64,000 nt of DNA from Nomia melanderi. Taxonomy: Eukaryota; Arthropoda; Insecta; Hymenoptera; Halictidae. Shown one piece after another: positions 54,510 to 63,060 of the stretch; the stretch's first letter is position 1; every line of letters begins with the position of its first letter. A program made the position numbers and the translations under genes. The notes beneath the pieces were generated by a model. That model was not told where the DNA came from, ran no database searches, and saw nothing but the letters and a program-made list of their open reading frames with translations. Where the stretch lies: positions 248,001-312,000 of the forward strand of contig NW_027475143.1 of assembly GCF_051020985.1 (NCBI RefSeq), given 5' to 3'.

Positions 54510-57026
54510 ATCCAATATATATCTGGTGATATCTCGGGTGCTATTATAGATAGCGCAATAAACCAAAGTGAGTTATCTGTAGGAGGCCCTGGCGCATGAA
54601 TCTGTGCAGCGGGAACGACCTCGGACCACCAGGGGCCGAGAAAACCACCGTCCCGAGGGGCCGGACACATAGGGTCAGTGAAAAATCCAATATATATCTG
54701 GTGATATCTCGGGTGCTATTACAGATAGCGCAATAAATCAAAGTGAATGATCTGCAGGAGGCCCTGTCGCATGAATCTGTGCAACGGGAACGACCTCGGA
54801 ACCGTAGGGGCCGAGAAAACCACAGTCTCATGGGGCCGGACACTCAGGGTCAGGGGACAATCCAATATATATCTGGTGATATCTCGGGTGCTATTAGTGA
54901 TAGCGCAATAAACCAAAGTGAATTGTCTGCAAGAGGCCCTGGTGCATGAATCTGTGCAGCGGGAACGACCTCGGATCACCAGGGGCCGAGAAAACCACCA
55001 TCTCATGGGGCCGGACACTCAGATTCAGGGGAAAATCCAATATATATCAGGTGATATCTCGGGTGCTATTAGAGATAGCCCAATAAACCAAAGTGCATTG
55101 TCTGCAGGAAGCCCTGGCGCATGATTCTGTGCAGCGGGTACGACCTCGGACCACCAGGGGCCGAGAAAATCACCGTCTCATCGGGCCGGACTGTAAGGGT
55201 CAGGGAAAAACCCAATATATATCTGGTGATATCTAGGGTGCTATTAGAGATACCGCAATAAATCAAAGTGCATTGTCTGTAGGAGGCCCTGGCGAATGAA
55301 TCTGTGCAGCAGGAACGACCTCAGACCACCAGGGGCCGAGAAAATTAGTGATATTCGGAATCCGTCACACAAGGTCATGTAAAAATGCAGCATATATCTG
55401 GTGATATCTCGGGTGCTATTACAGATAGCGCAATAAATCAAAGTGCATTGTCTGTAGGAGGCCCTGGCGCATGAATCTGTGCAGCGGAAACGACCTCGGA
55501 CCACCAGGGGCCGAGAAAACCACAGTCTCATGGGGCCGGACACTCAAGGTCAGGGGAAAATCCAATATATATCTGGTGATATCTCGGGTGCTATTAGAGA
55601 TAGCGCAATAAACCAAAGTGAATTATCTGTAGGAGGCCCTGGCGCATGTATCTGTGCAGCGGGAACGACCTCGGACCACCAGGGGCCGAGAAAACCACAG
55701 TCTCAAGGGGCCGGACACTCAGGGTCAGGGGAAAATCCAATATATGTCTGGTGATATCTCGGGTGCTATTACAGATAGCGCAATAAACCAACGCGCATTG
55801 TCTGTAGGAGGCCCTGGCGCATGTATCTGTGCAGCGGGAACGACCTCGGACCACCAGGGGCCGAGAAAACCACCGTCTCATTGGGCCGGACACTCAGGGT
55901 CGGGGAAAAATCGAATATACATCTGGTGATATCTCGGGTGCTATTAGAGATAGCGCAAAAAAACAAAGTGAATTATCTGCAGGAAGCCGTGGCGCATGAT
56001 TCTGCGCAGGGGGAACGACCACGGACGACCAGGGTCCGAGAAAACCACCGTCTCACGGGGCCGGACACTCAGGGTCAGGGAAAAATCCATCATATATCTG
56101 GTGATATATCAGGTGCCATTAGAGATAGCGCGATAAATCAAAGTGCATTGTCTGCAGGGGGCCATGGCGCATGAATCTGTGCAGCGGGAACGACCTCGGA
56201 CCACCAGGGGCCGAGAAAACCACAGTCACATGGTGCCGAGAACTCAGGGTCAGGCAAAAATCCAATATATATCTGGTGATATCTCGGGTGCTATTACAGA
56301 TAGCGCAATAAACCAACGCGCATTGTTTGTAGGAGGCCATGGCGCATGAATCTGTGCAGCGGGAACGACCTCGGACCACCAGGGGCCGAGAAAACCACAG
56401 TCTCATGGGGCCGGACACTCTGGGTCGGGGGACAATCCAATATATATCTGGTGATATCTCGGGTGCTATTAAAGATAGCGCAATAAACCAAAGTGAATTA
56501 TCTGCAGGAGGCCCTGCCGCATGAATCGGTGCAACGGTCACGACCTCGGACCACCAGGCGCCGAGAAAACCACAGTCTCATGGGGCCGGACACTCAGGGT
56601 CAGTGAAAAATCCAATATATATCTGGTGATATCTCGGGTGCTATTACAGATAGCGCAATAAATCAAAGTGCATTGTCTGTAGGAGGCCCTGGCGCATGAT
56701 TCTATGCAGCGGGAACGACCTCGGACCACCAGGGGCCGAGAAAATCACCGTCTCATGGGGCCGGACTGTAAGGGTCAGGGAAAAACCCAATATATATCTG
56801 GTGATATCTAGGGTGCTATTAGAGATACCGGAATAAATCAAAGTGCATTGTCTGTAGGAGGCCCTGACGACTGAATCTGTGCAGCAGGAACGACGTCGGA
56901 CCACCAGGGGCCGAGAAAATTAGTGATATTCGGAATCCGTCACCAATGGTCATGTAAAAATGCAGCATATATCTGGTGATATCTCGGGTGCTATTACAGA
57001 TAGCGCAATAAATCAAAGTGCATTGT
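54510..57026. repeat. Duplicate of 51,361-54,051 with one monomer lost
   Basis: The offset is 3,149 up to about 55,426 and 2,974-2,975 afterwards, because the F pair at 52,194/52,369 is reduced to one monomer at 55,343. The match ends where GTCTGTAGGAGG here is GTCAGTAGGACG at 54,051. Confidence 0.86.
55343..55401. repeat. Single F cassette formed by collapse of a pair
   Basis: Has CCGTCACACAAGG and GATAGCGC like the first member at 52,194, but GCATGAATCTGTGCAGCGG then AAACGACC like the monomer after the second member. It is therefore a crossover product of the pair. Confidence 0.88.
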
Positions 57027-57497
57027 CTGTAGGAGGCCCTGGCGCATGTATCTGTGCAGCGGGAACGACCTCGGACCACCAGGGGCCGAGAAAATTAGTG
57101 ATATTCGGAATCCGTCACCCAAGGTCATGTAAAAATGCAGCATATATCTGGTGATATCTCGGGTGCTATTACAGATAGCGCAATAAATCAAAGTGCATTG
57201 TCTGTAGGAGGCCCTGGCGCATCAATCTGTGCAGCGGGAACGACCTCGGACCACCAGGGGCCGAGAAAACCACAGTCTCATGGGGCCGGACACTCAGGGT
57301 CGGGGGACAATCCAATATATATCTGGTGATATCTCGGGTGCTATTAGAGATAGCGCAATAAACCAAAGTGAATTATCTGCAGGAGGCCCTGCCGCATGAA
57401 TCGGTGCAACGGGCACGACCTCGGACCACCAGGCGCCGAGAAAACCACAGTCTCATGGGGCCGGACACTCAGGGTCAGTGAAAAATCCAATATATAT
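55748..57497. repeat. 10-monomer HOR unit (1,750 bp), copy 1
   Basis: Directly followed by a second copy; 55,748-57,537 matches 57,498-59,286. It includes the F pair at 56,918/57,093 and the CCTGCCGCATGAATCGGTGC monomer. Private changes include GACGTCGGACC near 56,893, a substitution at 57,222 (GCATCAATC) and TTGTTTGTAGG near 56,325. Confidence 0.87.
56918..57151. repeat. F-cassette pair 4
   Basis: Cassettes start at 56,918 and 57,093. The first has CCGTCACCAATGG, the second CCGTCACCCAAGG. Confidence 0.88.
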
Positions 57498-58666
57498 CTG
57501 GTGATATCTCGGGTGCTATTACAGATAGCGCAATAAACCAACGCGCATTGTCTGTAGGAGGCCCTGGCGCATGTATCTGTGCAGCGGGAACGACCTCGGA
57601 CCACCAGGGGCCGAGAAAACCACCGTCTCATTGGGCCGGACACTCAGGGTCGGGGAAAAATCGAATATACATCTGGTGATATCTCGGGTGCTATTAGAGA
57701 TAGCGCAAAAAGCAAAGTGAATTATCTGCAGGAAGCCGTGGCGCATGATTCTGCGCAGGGGGAACGACCACGGACGACCAGGGTCCGAGAAAACCACCGT
57801 CTCATGGGGCCGGACACTCAGGGTCAGGGAAAAATCCATCATATATCTGGTGATATATCAGGTGCCATTAGAGATAGCGCGATAAATCAAAGTGCATTGT
57901 CTGCAGGAGGCCATGGCGCATGAATCTGTGCAGCGGGAACGACCTCGGACCACCAGGGGCCGAGAAAACCACAGTCACATGGTGCCGAGAACTCAGGGTC
58001 AGGCAAAAATCCAATATATATCTGGTGATATCTCGGGTGCTATTACAGATAGCGCAATAAACCAACGCGCATTGTCTGTAGGAGGCCATGGCGCATGAAT
58101 CTGTGCAGTGGGAACGACCTCGGACCACCAGGGGCCGAGAAAACCACAGTCTCATGGGGCCGGACACTCTGGGTCGGGGGACAATCCAATATATATCTGG
58201 TGATATCTCGGGTGCTATTAAAGATAGCGCAATAAACCAAAGTGAATTATCTGCAGGAGGCCCTGCCGCATGAATCGGTGCAACGGGCACGACCTCGGAC
58301 CACCAGGCGCCGAGAAAACCACAGTCTCATGGGGCCGGACACTCAGGGTCAGTGAAAAATCCAATATATATCTGGTGATATCTCGGGTGCTATTACAGAT
58401 AGCGCAATAAATCAAAGTGCATTGTCTGTAGGAGGCCCTGGCGCATGATTCTATGCAGCGGGAACGACCTCGGACCACCAGGGGCCGAGAAAATCACCGT
58501 CTCATGGGGCCGGACTGTAAGGGTCAGGGAAAAACCCAATATATATCTGGTGATATCTAGGGTGCTATTAGAGATGCCGCAATAAATCAAAGTGCATTGT
58601 CTGTAGGAGGCCCTGACGACTGAATCTGTGCAGCAGGAACGACCTCGGACCACCAGGGGCCGAGAA

Positions 58667-58900
58667 AATTAGTGATATTCGGAATCCGTCACCAATGGTC
58701 ATGTAAAAATGCAGCATATATCTGGTGATATCTCGGGTGCTATTACAGATAGCGCAATAAATCAAAGTGCATTGTCTGTAGGAGGCCCTGGCGCATGTAT
58801 CTGTGCAGCGGGAACGACCTCGGACCACCAGGGGCCGAGAAAATTAGTGATATTCGGAATCCGTCACCCAAGGTCATGTAAAAATGCAGCATATATCTGG
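58667..58900. repeat. F-cassette pair 5
   Basis: Copy of pair 4 with cassettes at 58,667 and 58,842. The first again has CCGTCACCAATGG. Confidence 0.88.
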
Positions 58901-59242
58901 TGATATCTCGGGTGCTATTACAGATAGCGCAATAAATCAAAGTGCATTGTCTGTAGGAGGCCCTGGCGCATGAATCTGTGCAGCGGGAACGACCTCGGAC
59001 CACCAGGGGCCGAGAAAACCACAGTCTCATGGGGCCGGACACTCAGGGTCGGGGGACAATCCAATATATATCTGGTGATATCTCGGGTGCTATTAGAGAT
59101 AGCGCAATAAACCAAAGTGAATTATCTGCAGGAGGCCCTGCCGCATGAATCGGTGCAACGGGCACGACCTCGGACCACCAGGCGCCGAGAAAACCACAGT
59201 CTCATGGGGCCGGACACTCAGGGTCAGTGAAAAATCCAATAT

Positions 59243-59258
59243 ATATCTGGTGATATCT
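59243..59258. other. ATATCT direct-repeat pair, 10-bp spacing (shown in the reference monomer)
   Basis: ATATCTGGTG is followed directly by ATATCTCGGG, so two ATATCT elements start 10 bp apart, about one helical turn. The pair follows the A-tract and an alternating TA stretch. It is kept in most of the roughly 366 monomers. It is altered in the D-cassette monomers, where ATATATTTGGAGCTTTCTCGGG replaces it in part. Phased flexible AT steps of this kind can favour DNA curvature or nucleosome positioning; that role is inferred. Confidence 0.8.
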
Positions 59259-59261
59259 CGG

Positions 59262-59280
59262 GTGCTATTACAGATAGCGC
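59262..59280. other. Dyad 1: short inverted repeat in the AT-rich half (shown in the reference monomer)
   Basis: GTGCTAT and ATAGCGC flank a 5-nt loop (TACAG here, TAGAG in many units). The inner five pairs, GCTAT/ATAGC, are perfect; the outer arm has one T/G mismatch. The arms are well kept in the array while the loop is one of the most variable places (TACAG, TAGAG, TACAT, TGGAG, TAGTG, TATAG). That pattern fits constraint on the arms, but it could also reflect homogenisation. Confidence 0.75.
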
Positions 59281-59343
59281 AATAAATCAAAGTGCATTGT
59301 CTGTAGGAGGCCCTGGCGCATGAATCTGTGCAGCGGGAACGAC

Positions 59344-59364
59344 CTCGGACCACCAGGGGCCGAG
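59344..59364. other. Dyad 2: short inverted repeat in the GC-rich half (shown in the reference monomer)
   Basis: CTCGG and CCGAG flank an 11-nt interior. Inside them a second CC/GG pairing is possible after one mismatch, giving a 21-bp imperfect dyad with 5+2 pairs. It lies about 83 bp from dyad 1, close to half a monomer. It is disrupted in some subtypes, for example the GACATCGGAC form preceding D cassettes and the CTCGGGG insertion form. Confidence 0.72.
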
Positions 59365-60785
59365 AAAACTACAGTCTCATGCGGCCGGACACTCAGGGTC
59401 TGGGGAAAATCCAATATATATCTGGCGATATCTCGGGTCCTATTACAGATAGCGAAATAAACCAAAGCGAATTATCTGCAGGATGCCCTGGCGCATGAAT
59501 CTTTGCAGCGGGAACGACCTCGGTCCACCAGGGGCCGAGAAAACCACCGTCTCATGGGGCTGGACACTCAGGGTGAGGGAAATATCCAATATATATCTGG
59601 TGATATCTCGGGTGCTATTACAGATAGCGCAATGAATCAAAGTGCATTGTCTGTAGGAGGCCCTGGCGCATGAATCTGTGCAGCGGGAACGACCTCGGAC
59701 CACCAGGGGCCGAGAAAACCACCGTCTCATGGGGCCGGACACTCAGGGTCGGGGGACAATCCAATATATATCTGGTGATATCTCGGGTGCTATTAGAGAT
59801 AGCGCAATAAACCAAAGTGAATTATCTGCAGGAGGCCCTGCCGCATGAATCGGTGCAACGGGCACGACCTCGGACCACCAGGCGCCGAGAAAACCACAGT
59901 CTCATGGGGCCGGACACTCAGGGTCAGTGAAAAATCCAATATATATCTGGTGATATCTCGGGTGCTATTACAGATAGCGCAATAAATCAAAGTGCATTGT
60001 CTGTAGGAGGCCCTGGCGCATGAATCTGTGCAGCGGGAACGACCTCGGACCACCAGGGGCCGAGAAAACTACAGTCTCATGCGGCCGGACACTCAGGGTC
60101 TGGGGAAAATCCAATATATATCTGGCGATATCTCGGGTCCTATTACAGATAGCGAAATAAACCAAAGCGAATTATCTGCAGGATGCCCTGGCGCATGAAT
60201 CTTTGCAGCGGGAACGACCTCGGTCCACCAGGGGCCGAGAAAACCACCGTCTCATGGGGCTGGACACTCAGGGTGAGGGAAATATCCAATATATATCTGG
60301 TGATATCTCGGGTGCTATTACAGATAGCGCAATGAATCAAAGTGCATTGTCTGTAGGAGGCCCTGGCGCATGAATCTGTGCAGCGGGAACGACCTCGGAC
60401 CACCAGGGGCCGAGAAAACCACCGTCTCATGGGGCCGGACACTCAGGGTCAGGGAAAAATCCAATATATATCTGGTGATATCTCGGGTGCTATTATAGAT
60501 AGCGCAATAAACCAAAGTGAGTTATCTGTAGGAGGCCCTGGCGCATGAATCTGTGCAGCGGGAACGACCTCGGACCACCAGGGGCCGAGAAAACCACCAT
60601 CTCATGGGGCCGGACACTCAGGGTCAGGGGAAAATCCAATATATATCTGGTGATATCTCGTGTGCTATTAGTGATAGCGCAAGAAACCAAAGTGAATTAT
60701 CTGCAGGAGGCCCTGACGCATGAATCTGTGCAACGGGAACGACCTCGGACCACCAGGGGCCGAGAAAACCACCGTCTCATGGGGC

Positions 60786-61725
60786 CGGACACTCAGGGTC
60801 AGGGGACAATCCAATATATATCTGGTGATATCTCGGGTGCTATTAGTGATAGCGCAATAAACCAAAGTGAATTGTCTGCAAGAGGCCCTGGTGCATGAAT
60901 CTGTGCAGCGGGAACGACCTCGGATCATCAGGGGCCGAGAAAACCACCATCTCATGGGGCCGGACACTCAGATTCAGGGGAAAATCCAATATATATCTGG
61001 TGATATCTCGGGTGCTATTAGAGATAGCCCAATAAACCAAAGTGCATTGTCTGCAGGAAGCCCTGGCGCATGATTCTGTGCAGCGGGAACGACCTCGGAC
61101 CACCAGGGGCCGAGAAAACCACCGTCTCATCGGGCCGGACTGTAAGGGTCAGGGAAAAACCCAATATATATCTGGTGATATCTAGGGTGCTATTAGAGAT
61201 ACCGCAATAAATCAAAGTGCATTGTCTGTAGGAGGCCCTGGCGAATGAATCTGTGCAGCAGGAACGACCTCAGACCACCAGGGGCCGAGAAAATTAGTGA
61301 TATTCGGAATCCGTCACCCAAGGTCATGTAAAAATGCAGCATATATCTGGTGATATCTCGGGTGCTATTACAGATAGATCAATAAATCAAAGTGCATTGT
61401 CTGTAGGAGGCCCTGGCGCATGTATCTGTGCAGCGGGAACGACCTCGGACCACCAGGGGCCGAGAAAATTAGTGATATTCGGAATCCGTCACCCAAGGTC
61501 ATGTAAAAATGCAGCATATATCTGGTGATATCTCGGGTGCTATTACAGATAGCGCAATAAGTCAAAGTGCATTGTCTGTAGGAGGCCCTGGCGCATGAAT
61601 CTGTGCAGCGGAAACGACCTCGGACCACCAGGGGCCGAGAAAACCACAGTCTCATGGGGCCGCACACTCAAGGTCAGGGGAAAATCCAATATATATCTGG
61701 TGATATCTCGGGTGCTATTAGAGAT
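60786..61725. repeat. 13-monomer-offset duplicate, copy 1 (partner 63,061-64,000)
   Basis: Matches the last 940 bp of the window at an offset of 2,275 bp with fewer than ten differences noticed, for example CGGATCATCAGG against CGGATCAGCAGG. Shared rare variants are CAGATAGATCAATAAATC and GGGGCCGCACACTCAAGG. Confidence 0.85.
61292..61525. repeat. F-cassette pair 6
   Basis: Cassettes start at 61,292 and 61,467. The intervening half-monomer has the AGATCAATAAATC variant. Confidence 0.88.
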
Positions 61726-62480
61726 AGCGCAATAAACCAAAGTGAATTATCTGTAGGAGGCCCTGGCGCATGTATCTGTGCAGCGGGAACGACCTCGGAC
61801 CACCAGGGGCCGAGAAAACCACAGTCTCAAGGGGCCGGACACTCAGGGTCAGGGGAAAATCCAATATATGTCTGGTGATATCTCGGGTGCTATTACAGAT
61901 AGCGCAATAAACCAACGCGCATTGTCTGTAGGAGGCCCTGGCGCATGTATCTGTGCAGCGGGAACGACCTCGGACCACCAGGGGCCGAGAAAACCACCGT
62001 CTCATTGGGCCGGACACTCAGGGTCGGGGAAAAATCGAATATACATCTGGTGATATCTCGGGTGCTATTAGAGATAGCGCAAAAAAACAAAGTGAATTAT
62101 CTGCAGGAAGCCGTGGCGCATGATTCTGCGCAGGGGGAACGACCACGGACGACCAGGGTCCGAGAAAACCACCGTCTCATGGGGCCGGACACTCAGGGTC
62201 AGGGAAAAATCCATCATATATCTGGTGATATATCAGGTGCCATTAGAGGTAGCGCGATAAATCAAAGTGCATTGTCTGCAGGAGGCCCTGACGCATGAAT
62301 CTGTGCAGCGGGAACGACCTCGGACCACCAGGGGCCGAGAAAACCACAGTCACATGGTGCCGAGAACTCAGGGTCAGGCAAAAATCCAATATATATCTGG
62401 TGATATCTCGGGTGCTATTACAGATAGCGCAATAAACCAACGCGCATTGTCTGTAGGAGGCCATGGCGCATGAATCTGTG
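61543..62480. repeat. Duplicate of about 55,419-56,356
   Basis: Offset 6,124 bp (35 monomers minus 1). Shared markers include TCTCAAGGGGCCGG, ATATGTCTGGTG, CATTGGGCCGG, TCGAATATACATC and GCCGAGAACTCAGGG. This copy has CCTGACGCATGAATC where the partner has CCATGGCGCATGAATC; the 46.3-kb copy also has the former, so zone 6 copies are mosaic with respect to each other. Confidence 0.82.
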
Positions 62481-62691
62481 CAGCGGGAACGACCTCGGAC
62501 CACCAGGGGCCGAGAAAACCACAGTCTCATGGGGCCGGACACTCAAGGTCAGGGGAAAATCCAATATATATCTGGTGATATCTCGGGTGCTATTAGAGAT
62601 AGCGCAATAAATCAAAGTGCATTGTCTGTAGGAGGCCCTGGCACATGTATCTGTGCAGCGGGAACGACCTCGGACCACCAGGGGCCGAGAA

Positions 62692-62750
62692 AATTAGTGA
62701 TATTCGGAATCCGTCACCCAAGGTCATGTAAAAATGCAGCATATATCTGG
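62692..62750. repeat. Single F cassette
   Basis: Standard F cassette in a monomer with the GGCACATGTATC variant. The neighbouring monomers are of other types. Confidence 0.85.
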
Positions 62751-63060
62751 TGATATCTCGGGTGCTATTACAGATAGCGCAATAAACCAAAGTGAATTAT
62801 CTGCAGGAGGCCCTGCCGCATGAATCGGTGCAACGGGCACGACCTCGGACCACCAGGCGCCGAGAAAACCACAGTCTCATGGGGCCGGACACTCAGGGTC
62901 AGTGAAAAATCCAATATATATCTGGTGATATCTCGTGTGCTATTAGTGATAGCGCAATAAACCAAAGTGCATTGTCTGTAGGAGGCCCTGGCGCATGATT
63001 CTATGCAACGGGAACGACCTCGGACCACCAGGGGCCGAGGAAACCACCGTCTCATGGGGC

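Larger units (their letters stand above)
57498..59286. repeat. 10-monomer HOR unit, copy 2
   Basis: Tandem partner of 55,748-57,497. A 1-bp deletion near 57,709 (GCGCAAAAAGCAAAG) changes the offset from 1,750 to 1,749. The last part overlaps the start of the next tandem duplication (59,024-60,450). Confidence 0.87.
59227..59401. repeat. Near-consensus reference monomer
   Basis: This unit is used here to define monomer positions 1-175. Positions 1-80 are AT-rich (30 of 80 G+C in the consensus) and positions 81-175 are GC-rich (62 of 95). It holds the ATATCT direct-repeat pair (17-32), dyad 1 (36-54), dyad 2 (118-138) and about nine CpGs. Two major haplotypes occur across the array at positions 62-80: ACCAAAGTGAATTATCTGCAG, which contains a PstI site, and ATCAAAGTGCATTGTCTGTAG; hybrids of the two are frequent. 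An EcoRV site (GATATC) is present in most monomers. This copy carries local variants (ACTACAG and GCGGCC instead of ACCACCG and GGGGCC) in its last third. Confidence 0.9.
59024..60450. repeat. 4-monomer tandem duplication, 700-bp period
   Basis: 59,024-59,750 matches 59,724-60,450 at an offset of exactly 700 bp with no difference seen. The left limit is ACCACAGTC at 59,023 against ACCACCGTC at 59,723; the right limit is GGTCGGGGGACAAT against GGTCAGGGAAAAAT. Rare shared variants are ATCTGGCGATATC, CAGGATGCCC and GCATGAATCTTTGC. It is the youngest-looking event in zone 6. Confidence 0.93.

Noticed and set aside
59323..59339. Possible CENP-B box at the AGCGGGA part of the monomer
   Set aside because: Only the 3' half (A-R-CGGGA) agrees with the mammalian box. 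The essential 5' TTCG and the central A at position 10 are missing in the common form (GAATCTGTGCAGCGGGA). In GATTCTGTGCAGCGGGA variants a TTC is present but one base too close and without the following G.
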